From contig JAJEKV010000021.1 of assembly GCA_021234155.1 (NCBI GenBank), positions 19,405,881 to 19,469,880 of the forward strand: a stretch of 64,000 nucleotides of DNA. Direction: 5' to 3'. Origin of the DNA: Isoetes taiwanensis (lineage: Eukaryota > Streptophyta > Lycopodiopsida > Isoetales > Isoetaceae). Position numbers and translations under genes: made by a program. A model generated the notes under the pieces. The model had not been told where the DNA came from, did no database searches, and saw only the letters and a list, made by a program, of their open reading frames with translations. Below, piece after piece: positions 1 through 10,578 of the stretch (positions are counted from its first letter, which is position 1; each line of letters starts with the position of its first letter).

Positions 1-2
1 GC

Positions 3-871
3 CGCCGGGAGCAGAGGACAAAGAGTCGGGAAGACGACCCGACTACAGCCAGCGCACCCAAGAAGAGGAGGGCCAAAGCCGTAAAGGCAGGCAAGAGGAA
101 GCTGGTAAAGGTCGGGAAGCGAGCCGAAGGGCCTGTCATCAACGAGCCATCGGGAGGGGAGACCCCGCCCACCACCGACGACTCGGATGGAGACTACGTG
201 CCGGGCGCAGACGGGGCAAGCTCTTCAAAGCCCCCGGTCGTAGAGGAAGAGGTCCCAGAGCAGACGGCCCAAGAACAGGAGGAGGCCGGGCAGTTGGCGA
301 AGCCCCCACCATTTCCGACGTGGGATAGGGTCAAGACCCCACGGCCGCAACGGGAAGCATATGTGATAGACCCCCTAAAGGTCTATCAGAAGAGGATCAG
401 GGAGCACAACGCGTATATGGCAAAGTGGGAGGCCTACAATGCCTATTACCAGGAGCACCGGGTGAGAACGATTGAAGGCGGACACCCGACGAAGAGCCAG
501 GCGCTGAAGCCCCCTCCACCAAAGCCCAAGCCTCCCCGAGCACCAGGGAAGAAGCGGAACAAGAAGAAGAAGCTGGAAGACAGGGCACTCAAGGAGATCC
601 GCCACTTTCAGAAGAGTTACGGACTCCTGATTCCCCGGGCGCCGTTCCAGCCGCCTTTGGTCCGCTGGGTCATCCAAGAATACAACACGTATACGCGCTG
701 CGGACCGATGAGATTCGTTGTGTTTACAAGAGGCGGCCAAGCGCATATAGTAAAACATTTTGAAGATTCAACGGCCCGCGATAAAGGCACGCCAAGAGGG
801 TTACCCTCATGAGGCAGGATATGTATCTTGCCGTGCACATCAAGGGAGAACGCCTTGAACCTTGTAAATAA
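3..871 (+). CDS. Histone H3-fold protein with long basic N-terminal extension (5' partial, one frameshift)
   Basis: The frame is open from the left window edge to a stop at 812, so the start lies outside. Residues before about nt 570 are Lys/Pro/Glu-rich, with a basic nuclear-localisation-like patch near 50-120 and a proline-lysine run near 510-570. From nt 585 the frame matches the histone H3 fold: ALKEIRHFQKS and LLIPRAPFQ align with the H3 alpha-N helix, LVRWVIQEY with helix 1, and AHIVKHFED (to nt 767) with the end of helix 2. After a 1-2 nt shift, nt 788-868 reads HAKRVTLMRQDMYLAVHIKG, matching H3 helix 3, and stops at 869-871. Helix 2 is about five residues short. It could be a divergent H3 or CENH3-like variant, or a mobile-element protein with an H3-like domain. 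The H3 match is seen in the sequence; any role is unknown. Confidence 0.6.
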
Positions 872-1003
872 CCGAAAAAATTTTGTTAATATAAAGAAAA
901 TTTTGTGTAAATAAAGTGTCAAACCTTGTTTAAATAGGTCAAGATATCCATCCCTAGCCTTCGCTTTTAACTAAATTGGAGTTTTGAGCAAAATTGAGAT
1001 GAT

Positions 1004-1267
1004 GTCTCACACGCCGCCGCCAGACAGATTTCTACATTTTAGAAATCGGGCCGGGCGCAACGCGGTGAGACCATGCCCAAAAATGCCCAAAACAGCTCCA
1101 AATCGACCAAGTAAGGGGTCAATTCTGCCTAACTCGATGAGTTTAGTGGAATTACAGCCTTAGATCACCTAAATTGAGTAATCCTAGCCCAATTAGGACC
1201 TATGTCTCATACGTCGCGCGCCAGACGATTTCTACATTTTAGAAATCGGCCGGGCTTAACGTGAGAC
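1004..1267. repeat. Two hairpin repeat units (1004-1071 and 1204-1267)
   Basis: Each unit begins GTCTCA(C/T) and ends GTGAGAC, so the ends pair. Each also holds an inner perfect hairpin (GATTTCTA, 5-nt loop, TAGAAATC) at 1027-1047 and 1227-1247. The two units are about 200 bp apart in the same orientation and differ by small indels. No coding function is visible. Confidence 0.75.
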
Positions 1268-1445
1268 CCCGCATTCATTTCATCACCAAATGATCCCCAA
1301 ATTGCACAATAGGTTCAGTAGCTCTCCTTAGCATGCTCAAACCCTAGAAATATACGTCAAACTTGCAATTGCATCACTTAATAGGTTAGAATTGCCTAAT
1401 CTCAGTAAATTCTAAGTCATCCAAAAATTAGGGTTTTCCCCCTTT

Positions 1446-1455
1446 CTATAAATAA
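1446..1455 (+). promoter_or_regulatory. Candidate TATA box
   Basis: CTATAAATAA follows a pyrimidine-rich stretch and lies about 115 bp upstream of an ATG at 1569. It could be the TATA box of a decayed LTR or of a small gene. No matching second LTR was found. Confidence 0.3.
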
Positions 1456-1568
1456 GTCCCCCATTTCTTAGTTGGCACCCTGCAAATTTGCTCCCCACTG
1501 CTTAGGCGATCTTTCAGCTCCCTGAGGCGCTTCTGCATCCGTTTGATACTCCCTCCTTTGATAGATCA

Positions 1569-3125
1569 ATGGCTACTGCTGATTTTGGGCGATGGTACAG
1601 CGCCAGTGCCCATGCACTGAGGCAGATGTCAACGACATCTTCCAAGTCTTTGTGAAAGAAATTGACATCCAAGCTACGTTAAATGCAACCCCAAAGATAT
1701 AGGCATGTGTGCTAGCAGAATTTCAAAGCTAGGGTAGGACCCTCCCTTGTTCAAGTTCCCCCTTGCATAGGATACTTTGTTCCCCGACCATCCCTTCAAG
1801 CAGCCTTGGGCGATGTCCCCAACATCGCCAAGTACTTGACTAACAAGGCGCAGAGATTATTCGATTACATGGTCCCCGACAGCCAACAGACCAAGTACTT
1901 TCTTACACCGCCTTTAGCCATCTTCTTATCCCCCGCCGAACCCCGATGGGGGCAACCTCTATCCCTCCGATGGAGGTAGACCCCATACAAAGCAAGAGGA
2001 AGAGCAAATGCCGCTGTTGTAAAGATCAACAGAACAGAAGCAAGAGAGGATGAAGAGGAGTCTGGACGACTAAGGATACACCCGAGCTCGACTCGCATCT
2101 AAGAACGGCCAAGGAGAGCAGGAGCTGATCAATTTCGAGAGGAGAGCCAGCCAGGCATCGAGTTGTTCCCCACTCGGGCTAGGCATCACAAGCCTAGCCC
2201 CTATCATCATCGACGGAGAGGAGTATCTACTCCTCACGACATCCGTAACCTTCCCAATGCGTGGAGAGGGAGCTCGTGTTGGACTAATCGCTTCCACCAC
2301 CGGGTAGACTCGACATGGACGACTTCATCGCCCGGGGAGCCTCGCACTTCCCGCCCAAGTGAGGGAGTCCGACACCTACACACGTGGGAGACGACCTCCG
2401 ATATCCGTGCCTACACGTTAAAGATCGTGCAATTGATGGACGAGCGGGAGCTGCCAACAGAGGAGGAGTTCCTCGCCCTCCAAGAACAGATGGGGATCCG
2501 TGGGAAGACCACGAGCATCCTAATGCCGGGTCCTTCGATATCACCCCTGCCAAAAGGAGAAGGAATCGACCTCGTGGAGGCTCGACCGCACAATTGAAGA
2601 CTACAGGAGCTCACCGGGTTGAGGTCGACGAGTACGGCACCGGGGCAACGAAGCCGGAGGCCAAACAAGCCGAGAAGCTTGGCGACACACAACGACGTGT
2701 CGCCCGATACTACTTGCCGGGCGATGGATGGATGGGAGAATAGCGTAATTCACCGCAAGTTCAGTCCCGTGAGGCTAAGAAGGAGTGTTTATGCCGATTG
2801 CACTCTCGTGCTTCGCGCAGCATGCTCGAATAGCAACAAATGTCGACTATGTTGTCTTAGTCAAGAGGGCAATGGCACTTTCGACCTCTTCGACTTCGCC
2901 ATCCCCCACCGACGCCGCGAGATTAGCAAAGGATCGCGCCCTTACATCCCAATCGCTAGTGGTAGAAGACCGGTGAGAGCCATCCGTGGAGGCTCGCCGC
3001 AAGCATCATCGTGAACTTGGGTCACCTGGTAGGGACGGCCCAAGTTAAGAAGTTTCTTGAAGACAACCCGCCTTACCGGGCGATTTCAAGACTAGTTAGA
3101 CTCTTGATCCCGGAGACTTTTTGTA
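1569..3125 (+). pseudogene. Degenerate coding region of unknown family, possibly retroelement gag-like
   Basis: A short frame (ATG at 1569, begins MATADFGRWYSASAHAL) stops after 28 codons. A second frame continues as EADVNDIFQVFVKEIDIQ and stops near 1724. Further protein-like stretches lie at 2163-2743, 2619-3014 and about 3013-3125 (includes VKKFLEDNPPYRAISRLVRL). No stretch is long enough to assign, and no catalytic motif or zinc knuckle is visible. It lies between the H3-like frame and the gypsy element and might be the 5' part of either. Confidence 0.3.
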
Positions 3126-3385
3126 TTTAAAATATTATATGATATATAAATACAATTTTGCAAAGACTTTAAATGTTTTGTTGATGTATTTTTGCCCCAC
3201 AATTATACCAACAAACATAAACAATGCAAGAAGAACAAATGGAACTAATCATATAGCCATGAATTGCTTGTGTATGCAGCCAGAGGCCTAAACGCAGGGG
3301 GAAACCATTAACCGCGAGACCTTATAGAAGAACAAACCCCGCCTGCACACCCCCCGGAAGAAACCTATTTGAAGATAGGGAACCC

Positions 3386-4516
3386 ATGACCCCAGAGGAG
3401 GAGATAGCCCGTGATGAGGACAGACCGGAGCAGATAAAGGCATTACCGTCCGCAAGCGTGAGGGGGTTGGTGGGCAATGCTCGCTTGCCGCAAGCAATCA
3501 GCCCGGAGGGAAGGAAGGGACAAGAAGAGGAGCAAGAGAAGGAGATCCCCCAACCGAATCTTCCCGACTCAAGTTCGACTCTGACCGACTCGGAGGAAGA
3601 GGAAGAACGTGCTCGTGAACCAAACGTGATGGAAGGCAGAGGAACACCCCGTGAGGGACGATAAAGAGATACCGTGGCCTCTCGACTACCGTAAGAAGGT
3701 GGATTCCGCGACCGGCAATGTATGGAAGGCCCTGAACTAGAACAGTTCTCGTGGGAGAACAGGTCGATTGGAAGCAGAGGCATGGTGGACGAAATGAGCG
3801 AAGTACGGAAATGCTTATGGCATGAAGGATAAGGACAAAGGCGAGTTGCAACAGCCAACTTGAAAGGAGCCGCCGGATTTGGTGGAAGGGTTATGCAAAG
3901 GCACACGGCTTAAGCAGGATGCTTGTAAGTTCGTAAAGTTTGCTAAAGCCTTCAAGCGCCATTACGCTCCAAGGGAACATAAGTCCAAAGATGATGCAAG
4001 CAGCTTTACTGTGTTGCAAAGAAGGCAACAAATCAGCCCAGAAATATACAGAGGAATTCATGAGGCTAAGGTCAGATGTGCCCGGTTGGGAGAGAAGCAT
4101 GCAAGAGAAAGCTATATTGAGGGGTCTGAATGAGGAGATCCGCAAGCTTGTGAGGGCAATAAACCCTAGGACAAGATCGGAAGCGGAATCCAAGGCTATA
4201 AGCTTGCAGGGTCGTGACCTCGTAATAGCGGGCACAAGCAGCAAAGACTTCCGTGATAAAGGCAAGGCGACAGAAGCTATAGCCCCTGTGGCAGCAAGTC
4301 CCAGTCCGGCTAGAGCCCCATATGGTGGGGAACCGGGGGAAGCAAAGCAGAGAAGAAGCGGTGTGTCCTTCAAGGACAAGTGAGAGAGGTCAAACTACTC
4401 CAAAAAAGGTAATCCTTTTTGCAAGCGATGCCCAAGGAAAAAGGAGGGGAGTGCATAGAAAAAAGCATGATGTGCTTCGTGTGCTTCCAGCCCAGCCATA
4501 GGACAGCAAACCGCCC
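3386..4516 (+). pseudogene. gag: Ty3/gypsy gag, frameshifted
   Basis: The first frame (3386-3664) is acidic and low-complexity. The next two overlapping frames (3879-4133 and 3940-4383) carry the retrotransposon gag core, recognised by KYTEEFMRLRSDVPGWER and LRGLNEEIRKLVRAI. At 4473-4514 a zinc knuckle reads CFVCFQPSHRTANR, a CX2CX4HX4C motif whose last Cys is replaced by Arg. Gag would form the retrotransposon particle and bind RNA. The shift between the two core frames shows it is no longer intact. Confidence 0.7.
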
Positions 4517-4689
4517 CACGCCATGAGTGCAGCTCTAGCGAGTTGGGAGATTGGGACGCCTGTCCGGACGACGACGGCCGAAGAGGCCCGCGACTACATC
4601 CGTGGTGAGTGTCACATCTTTGCCAATAGATACGAGAAAGCAAGCAGAGAGCCAAGATAAGGTAATTTCCACAAAGAGGGGAAGGCTAA

Positions 4690-5012
4690 AGCTAAGTCCT
4701 TCATAGTCTTGATAGACTCGTGAAGTAGCCATAACTTTGCATCCCCCGTAATGGTTCAAATGTTGAAGTTGAAGCCGCTAAAGTCAAAGCCAAGACCCGT
4801 TGTTTTAGCAAGTGGTGCAAGAAGGCGCACGGGCGGGCAAGAGAATTAACTTCGACATCGACTTGCCAGGATTAATATCCGATGGGGCAGAAGTAATGGG
4901 CATTGGAAAGTATGACTTGATCATAGGAATGGAGTACCTTGGCCAGCAGGGCCATTATCGATCGTGGAAAGCGGAAGGTGACCTTCCCAACGCCCGACGG
5001 CAAGATCATTGA
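4690..5012 (+). pseudogene. Ty3/gypsy aspartic protease remnant
   Basis: Near 4700-4765 the translation reads SFIVLIDS, a stop, then SSHNFASPVMVQ, the usual D-S/T-G-S/A active-site loop with a stop replacing Gly. The following frame (4812-5012) includes ISDGAEVMGIGKYDLIIGMEYL, resembling the second half of the protease with the DxxLGM(D/E)WL-type motif. It is inactive as written. Confidence 0.6.
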
Positions 5013-5339
5013 GATACGGTGTAAGGAAGTTGTTCCCATCATGCGGGTATGTCTTCTAAACGGCTGTTCAAGTGCATCAAGAGTGAGCAAGTGGCATACA
5101 TCTTCAAGCTTGAGATTAGTGAGCCGGAATCGAAGGAAGCAAAGAAGACAAGGTGCTCAGCAAGTTGCCGGGCAAGTAGCTAAGCCGATCACGCGGAGTT
5201 CCATGATCTCTTCCGTGATGAGATCAAGCAGCCCTCCTTATAGGGGAGTCGAAGTGCAGATAGCACTCGAACCCCAGAACAAAGCCAACAAGCAAGGCTC
5301 CATATAGAATGACAACGCAGAGTTGTCGGAGCTGAAGAA

Positions 5340-5925
5340 GCAGATTAGCAGGAGCCGCCGACCTAGGTTTCATTAGACCTAGTGTCTCGCCGCTTGGAGC
5401 CCATTCTTTTGTCAAGAAGAAGGATGGATCTTTGAGGATGTGCATAGACTATAGACATTGAATAAGCACACCATTAAGAACAAGTATGCGCCTTCCAAGA
5501 TCGACGACTTGATGGATCAGCTCCAAGGTGCAAAGATCTTTTCCAAAATCGAATTTAAGGTCGTTATCATCGATCAGGATAAAGGAAGAAGATATCCATA
5601 AGACCGCCTTTCGTAACGCGGTATGGGCATTATGAGTTCACAGAATGCCTTTCGGCTTATCAAATGCCCAACAACGCTCATGAGGCTCATGAACGATATC
5701 TTCGTGGAGTTCCCGGACACCTTTGTGATTGTTTTCTTTGACGACATTTTGGTGTATAGCAGATCCCTTGAAGAGCACGCATAACACTTGAGAAGAGTGC
5801 TAGAAAAGTTGAAGAGGCACCAGCTTATGCGCCAAGTTGTCGGCGCCACTTCGCTGAAACGTAAAAGGTGGAGTATCTAGGTCATGTGATCTCGCCAGAA
5901 GGCATCTCAACGGACCCCGCCAAGA
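5340..5925 (+). pseudogene. Ty3/gypsy reverse transcriptase, frameshifted
   Basis: The stretch carries RT blocks in shifting frames: [21 protein letters not shown] near 5390-5450, MPFGLSNAQ near 5645-5675, and the catalytic block FFDDILVYSRSLEEHA near 5735-5785. The FxDD pair is intact, but several frameshifts and stops separate the blocks. RT would copy element RNA to cDNA. Confidence 0.75.
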
Positions 5926-6717
5926 TTGAAGCCGCCATTCAAGGGTCGGGCCAAGAATGTGCATGAAGTCAGAAGTTTCTCGGCCCAGTGGTACTACAGA
6001 AGTTCGCGGAAGAACTTTGCTAAGATAGCAGCCCCGTTAACAGACCTGACGAGGGCAGAGAAGGTGAAAGATTGGGTAGAGCATTGGCACAAGAAAGCCC
6101 AAAAGGGGTTTGAATTGTTGAAGGAAGCTTTAACAACAGCCCCAGTCTTAACCCTGCCGGACCCGGAGAAAGATAAGCTTGTAGCAACAGATGCGAGTAA
6201 GATAGCTACAGGTGCAGTGCTTATGCAAGAAGAGCGTGTGGTAGCGTATGATTCCAGGAAGATGAACGACGCCGAGACGCGCTACCCAACGCACGATCAG
6301 GAGTTGCTTGCGGTTGTCAGGGCATTAAGAATATGGAGGCATTATCTCTTGGGAAGGAAGTTCCAATTGGATACCGACCATCAGAGCCTCCAATATGTAT
6401 TCACGCAACCACACCTTAATCTGAGGCAGCGGAGATGGATGGAGTTCCTCGAAGAATATGACTTTGATATAGTCTACAAGCCGGGGAAGCTCAATGTGGT
6501 AGCAGATGCGCTTTCAAGGCATCCCCTGACAACTAGAGTGCATTGCAATGCAATTTCGACGCCTCCGGCGACTTTTGGTAAGAGGATTGAAGAGTCCTTG
6601 CCAATGGATGTGGATTTCGTGGAAGTATGGGCAAGCCTTTCAAGGAGGCTAGAAACAGATAAAGAGCGGGAGGCCTTCAAGCATTATAAGAAGGAAGGCA
6701 ACCCTGTTATACCATAA
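5926..6717 (+). CDS. Ty3/gypsy RT connection and RNase H domain
   Basis: This 263-codon frame is the only long intact stretch of the element. It starts in the RT thumb/connection (SFSAQWYYRSSRKNFAKIAAPLTDL) and continues into RNase H. The putative acidic active site is kept: ATDASK (about 6189), HDQELLAVV (about 6295), DTDHQSL (about 6370) and VADALSRH (about 6500). RNase H removes the RNA strand during reverse transcription. The ATG is not a true start, because this is part of a pol polyprotein. Confidence 0.85.
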   Translation: MKPPFKGRAKNVHEVRSFSAQWYYRSSRKNFAKIAAPLTDLTRAEKVKDWVEHWHKKAQKGFELLKEALTTAPVLTLPDPEKDKLVATDASKIATGAVLMQEERVVAYDSRKMNDAETRYPTHDQELLAVVRALRIWRHYLLGRKFQLDTDHQSLQYVFTQPHLNLRQRRWMEFLEEYDFDIVYKPGKLNVVADALSRHPLTTRVHCNAISTPPATFGKRIEESLPMDVDFVEVWASLSRRLETDKEREAFKHYKKEGNPVIP

Positions 6718-7881
6718 GAACAAGCAGCGCACTCGAATCATCGGGTGTAAGGAAGTTGATCCTCCATGACACGCACAAAAGCCCAATAGCTGGCCAGGCT
6801 GCGGGATTCATGAAAAACATATTTCAAAGCGCAGCTAGCCTATTATTGGCCAGGAATGAAGAAGCAAATAGCTCGCTACATCAAGGAATGTCGTATTTAT
6901 GCCGCCAGATTTAAGGCGGAGCAGCTTCAATTCCAGGGGGCATTAGAGCCATTAGCTGTGCCAAACGCTAAGTGGGAGGTAATCAAAGATGGATTTCATC
7001 ACAGGACTCCCCAAGAACAGCAAGAGGGAAGGATGCCTTGATGGTAGTGGTCGCATTAAGTTGTCTAAGATGGCACATTTTGTGCCTTGCGTGACCACGA
7101 TACTGCCTATGGATACAAAGAAAGCTCTTCACCAAAGAGATCTTCAGGCTTCATGGCATGCCAAGGGAGATCATCTCCCAGGGGATCCAAGTTCATGAGC
7201 CTTTTGGCAAGACCTCTTTGGCGACAATTCAGACGGTTATCCATGAGCACGCGGCATACCACCCTCAAACGGATGGCCGACGGAGCGGACCAACAGGATT
7301 TTAGAGGACATGCTACTTAAACTATGTCCGAATAAGCAAAGTATGTGGGAAGAATTTATTCACTTGGTGGAGTTTGCATACAATAGCACCAAGCAGAATC
7401 ATCCCAAATGTCGCCGCTTATGATCAATTACGGGCTATCGGTTGCCTAACTCCGTGATATTTGGCACAACCCCCCGTCAAAAGTGGAAGTTTAGCAGCCA
7501 GATGTTGGCCGATATGCAAAGCAGCCTTGTGGAAGAAGTTCGAGGGTATTTGCTAGCAGCAAGAAGTCGTCGAAAGAGCATCGCCGACAAGCATCGAACA
7601 AGAAGAGAGTTCAAAGTTGGAGATGATGTTTGGCTCAAGATCAAGGTGAAGGTGCAAAGCTCGGGATAGGCAATTGCAAGAAGCTTGCTCCAAGGTGGGC
7701 TGGACCTTTCAGAATAGTCAAGAGAGTAGGTAATCAATCCTACAAGCTAGATTTGCCAGCACACCTAAAGATTCATAAGGTCTTCCACGTGAGTTTGTTG
7801 AAGAAGCATACCCCAAATCCGCATTTAAGTCTTGATTCGCCAACGTTGTTGGAAATGACGGAGGAGCGTGTTTGGAGATAG
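6718..7881 (+). pseudogene. Ty3/gypsy integrase, frameshifted
   Basis: Pieces follow in order. 6856-7041 is the end of the HHCC zinc domain and the linker (YIKECRIYAARFK, one zinc Cys apparently lost). 6989-7198 is the catalytic core start, MDFITGLP with the first Asp, then KMAHFVPC. 7240-7320 holds the frame-shifted HAAYHPQTDG-like region. 7442-7669 is the core C-terminus (SRRKSIADKHR). 7630-7881 is the GPF-like C-terminal module (KLAPRWAGPFRIVKRV). The DDE triad cannot be read in one frame, so it is inactive. Confidence 0.7.
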
Positions 7882-7896
7882 TTCCGTAATTGATTC

Positions 7897-8094
7897 TTGA
7901 TAAAGCTTTCAAGAAAACGAGGAGATCAGAATTCCTCCAAAGATTTGGTCAAGTGGAAACACTTACCGCTGGAAGACGCGACGTGGGTACTTAAGAAAGA
8001 TTTAGTAAAGCAGTATCCACAGTTTATGGAGCAATGGGACGGCAAGGTCATCTCCGAAGAAATCGGCTCGTGCATGTCGATTTGTGTAGGTTAA
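7897..8094 (+). pseudogene. Chromodomain at integrase C-terminus
   Basis: The frame reads SSKDLVKWKHLPLEDATWVL and ends with QYPQFMEQ, the classic chromodomain core (VKW.....ATWE) of plant chromoviruses. The domain tethers integrase to marked chromatin. It is separated from the integrase frame by one frameshift. Confidence 0.75.
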
Positions 8095-8942
8095 TTCTCG
8101 TGTAGTTAAGATTAATCTCACGATGCCACCTATGCTTAGTATGGGCCCATGCGTTGTTACCGGATGATGGGACCACCACGGTGATCTCTAGGGCGGTGTA
8201 ATGTCAATGTAGGCATGACCGTTGCCTGGGCGAAGTGGAAGGTAGATTAGAAAGTCTACTGCCTCCCACTAAGTAGACGACCTCGAGAGAAAGGAGGTCA
8301 TGAAGGAATACATTGATAGGGAAAGCACCTTTAGCCCCATATATGCTTTGATAGGAGGAATCTATCCTTCACTCCCCACGCCGTAGAAGGATATCCTCCA
8401 CCGGGCAACTAGAGGTGTAGGCATGAGCCGCATATAGGCATATAGGGGCCGCCTCCGCGGCCATAATGGAAGATTCACCCTCTTCCTACGGGAGATTAGC
8501 CATGCATCCATGTAGATAGTTGGGGTGGTCACCATATAACCAAAATTTTATTTAATAATTAAATGGTACTAACGTAGTGTCGAATGGCAGCCAAAGAGAG
8601 CGCCCGGAGGGCAAGGAGGTCGAAGTTACGAAGACTTGCAAACACAAATTTTGTTGGAATGTGTTGCAAGGAATGAAGAGTGTCTCGGACGTTAATTTTA
8701 AATTTTGATAAACTTAATTGTAATGTTAAGTGAATTTTGGAGTAACTGCTTAGTAATGTTGGGAATTGATAAGTTATTTCATAATATAATGATGTGATAA
8801 TGTCATAAAAAATATTACCTTAAGGTAATTTTAATAAATGTGTAGGAATTAGAGTAGTAATCGTATGTATCGTGTTGATTGCAGGTTTACGATGATCCCA
8901 AGGTGGGGAGATCCTCCACGATGCCGCGACAAAGATCATTTC
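8095..8942. other. Non-coding 3' region of the chromodomain element
   Basis: About 850 bp lies between the chromodomain and the polypurine tract. I see no open frame of note and no recognised motif. GGTGGGGAGA occurs twice, about 8901 and 8944, as an imperfect duplication of the polypurine tract. Confidence 0.5.
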
Positions 8943-8954
8943 AGGTGGGGAGAA
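8943..8954 (+). promoter_or_regulatory. Polypurine tract
   Basis: AGGTGGGGAGAA sits directly before TGTGACG, the expected layout for plus-strand priming next to a 3' LTR. Confidence 0.6.
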
Positions 8955-9780
8955 TGTGACGTTTCAAAGACAAAGATACGCCCCGTGACGATATGTTATC
9001 GCCCGCCACGCCGCGACACACCCCTCGATCGACGACGCGGTACCGCCAACGCGGTAGCCAAGTGGGTAGCCCCTAGGGGCAACTTGCTAAGAATGTGCAT
9101 TAGTATTAATGTGCACATTTCCCAATGTACACATTAATGTGGGCACACATTTCCATGTGGACACTTGATGCCAAGTGGGCCATACCCATAGGTGCAATTA
9201 ATGTGCACATTTTCCAATGTACACATTCATTTGCACATTTCCATGTGAGCACATTTGGGCACACATTTCCATGTGGGCACATTTGGCCACCTAGCCCTTA
9301 AAGGCAAAGTGGGCCCATTTCCAATTATCCCACATGCTAAAAGGGGATAATTGGAAACCCTAGCCACCCCCTTGTCTATATAGGGTAGGAAACCCTAACT
9401 AGCCCAATTTTCGATTTTAGGGCTTTTTTTAGAACCTGCTTTGGCTGCCTCAACGGCCAAAAACCGCATCCCACTCGCCTCGGGAGAATTGCATCCTTAG
9501 TTCCTCTAGATTCGAAAGCCAAGCCAAATAGATGGTCGAAGCTCAGTCGAGGAGCCCCTCAAGGATCGTATTTGGCCAATTAGATAGTCTAAACCTTATT
9601 TTAGTCCTAAGATCAAGAGGGTTTAGCCTATTAGATTACCCATAGCAGCCCCTCTAGAACTCTAGATAGCAGATCCTAACTAAAGAACCTAACTCTATGT
9701 TGTAGATTAGATCTAGTTCTTTTAGTTCTCGTGGAAGTATATGGATGATGCATCTCTATGAACTCCTTTGTATTGGGAAG
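8955..9780 (+). repeat. Candidate 3' LTR, including CACATTTCC-type subrepeats
   Basis: It begins TGTGACG after the polypurine tract. From about 9095 to 9300, short direct subrepeats built from GTGCACATTTCCAATGT alternate. A TATA-like CTATATAGGG lies at about 9375. No second copy is in the window, so the right end is a guess. Confidence 0.45.
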
Positions 9781-10570
9781 GGGGTAGAGACCTAAAGCTT
9801 TGTAGTTGATGCTCCTAGAGTAGCCTCTCTAGCACAATCAGATTCTACTGTGCACAAGAGCCACCCAGGGATGTGGGTGAAGGGGCCGACTGGCCGAGAA
9901 GGAGGTTCATGTCCCCACTCATGAACGTTCCTCCGGGTGTGTAAGGCCCACCGGGAACCATTGTGGCTAGGTCCAATGGCTTGCCACCGCGTGCGGGCAA
10001 GGCATGGGCTCGACACCCGGGGGTGGTGTTCACCTTCCAGTGGGTTCAGTGGAATACGGCAAGGGCCCTCTAGCCACCTTGAGTCAGCATGTAGATCTCT
10101 CGGAGGGAGTGATCCCACCGCCCCATCGAACTGGGAAGATGAGCCCCGTGAGTAGCCCTCTTTGGCTATGCATCCGGCCTGGCTACGGTGGGGTCCCCGA
10201 CACTTTTGAGACCACTCGCAAAGTGTGCACAGAGGGGCGGATGGAGTGGACAACCCTAAGCCATGCTCATATGCCAGCCAAATCCATTGTTATGAATTCG
10301 CACCTGCAATGAACTGAGACCCAAGCCCGCCGGGCCATCCCTTGAGTCTCGAGGCCTTGGGTAGGATTCCCTATGTGATGTGGCCGATCTTTGTCTATGC
10401 AGATATGTGGAGGACCATCCTTCGCGGATGGTCATATGATGTTGATGTATGTGCTACCGACATGTATGTTTACGCTTCAGCAGCCTAGGTAGGCCCCCGA
10501 GGGAGACGGGGTGCAATGACCTTCCACTCTTCCCATCGGAACCCGCCACTGGTTAAAGTGTCATGTGGAG
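9781..10570. other. GC-rich stretch, nothing recognised
   Basis: Frames up to 153 codons occur on both strands, but all mirror each other and none resembles a known family. It is probably part of an unrecognised repeat. Confidence 0.4.
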
Positions 10571-10578
10571 GGCCCTCA

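Larger units (their letters stand above)
3386..9780 (+). mobile_element. Decayed chromodomain Ty3/gypsy LTR retrotransposon
   Basis: The domain order is gag with zinc knuckle, protease, reverse transcriptase, RNase H, integrase and chromodomain, as in plant chromoviruses. A polypurine tract (AGGTGGGGAGAA, 8943-8954) precedes a TG-starting candidate 3' LTR at 8955. No 5' LTR copy or primer-binding site was recognised, so the left boundary is open and the right boundary approximate. All main frames except RNase H are broken. Confidence 0.8.

Noticed and set aside
375-922. Minus-strand frames opposite the H3-like protein
   Set aside because: Shadows of the plus-strand frame, which has the recognisable fold.
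1380-9420. The sequence around the TATA-like site at 1446 as 5' LTR of the chromodomain element
   Set aside because: It shares no extended match with the candidate 3' LTR at 8955.
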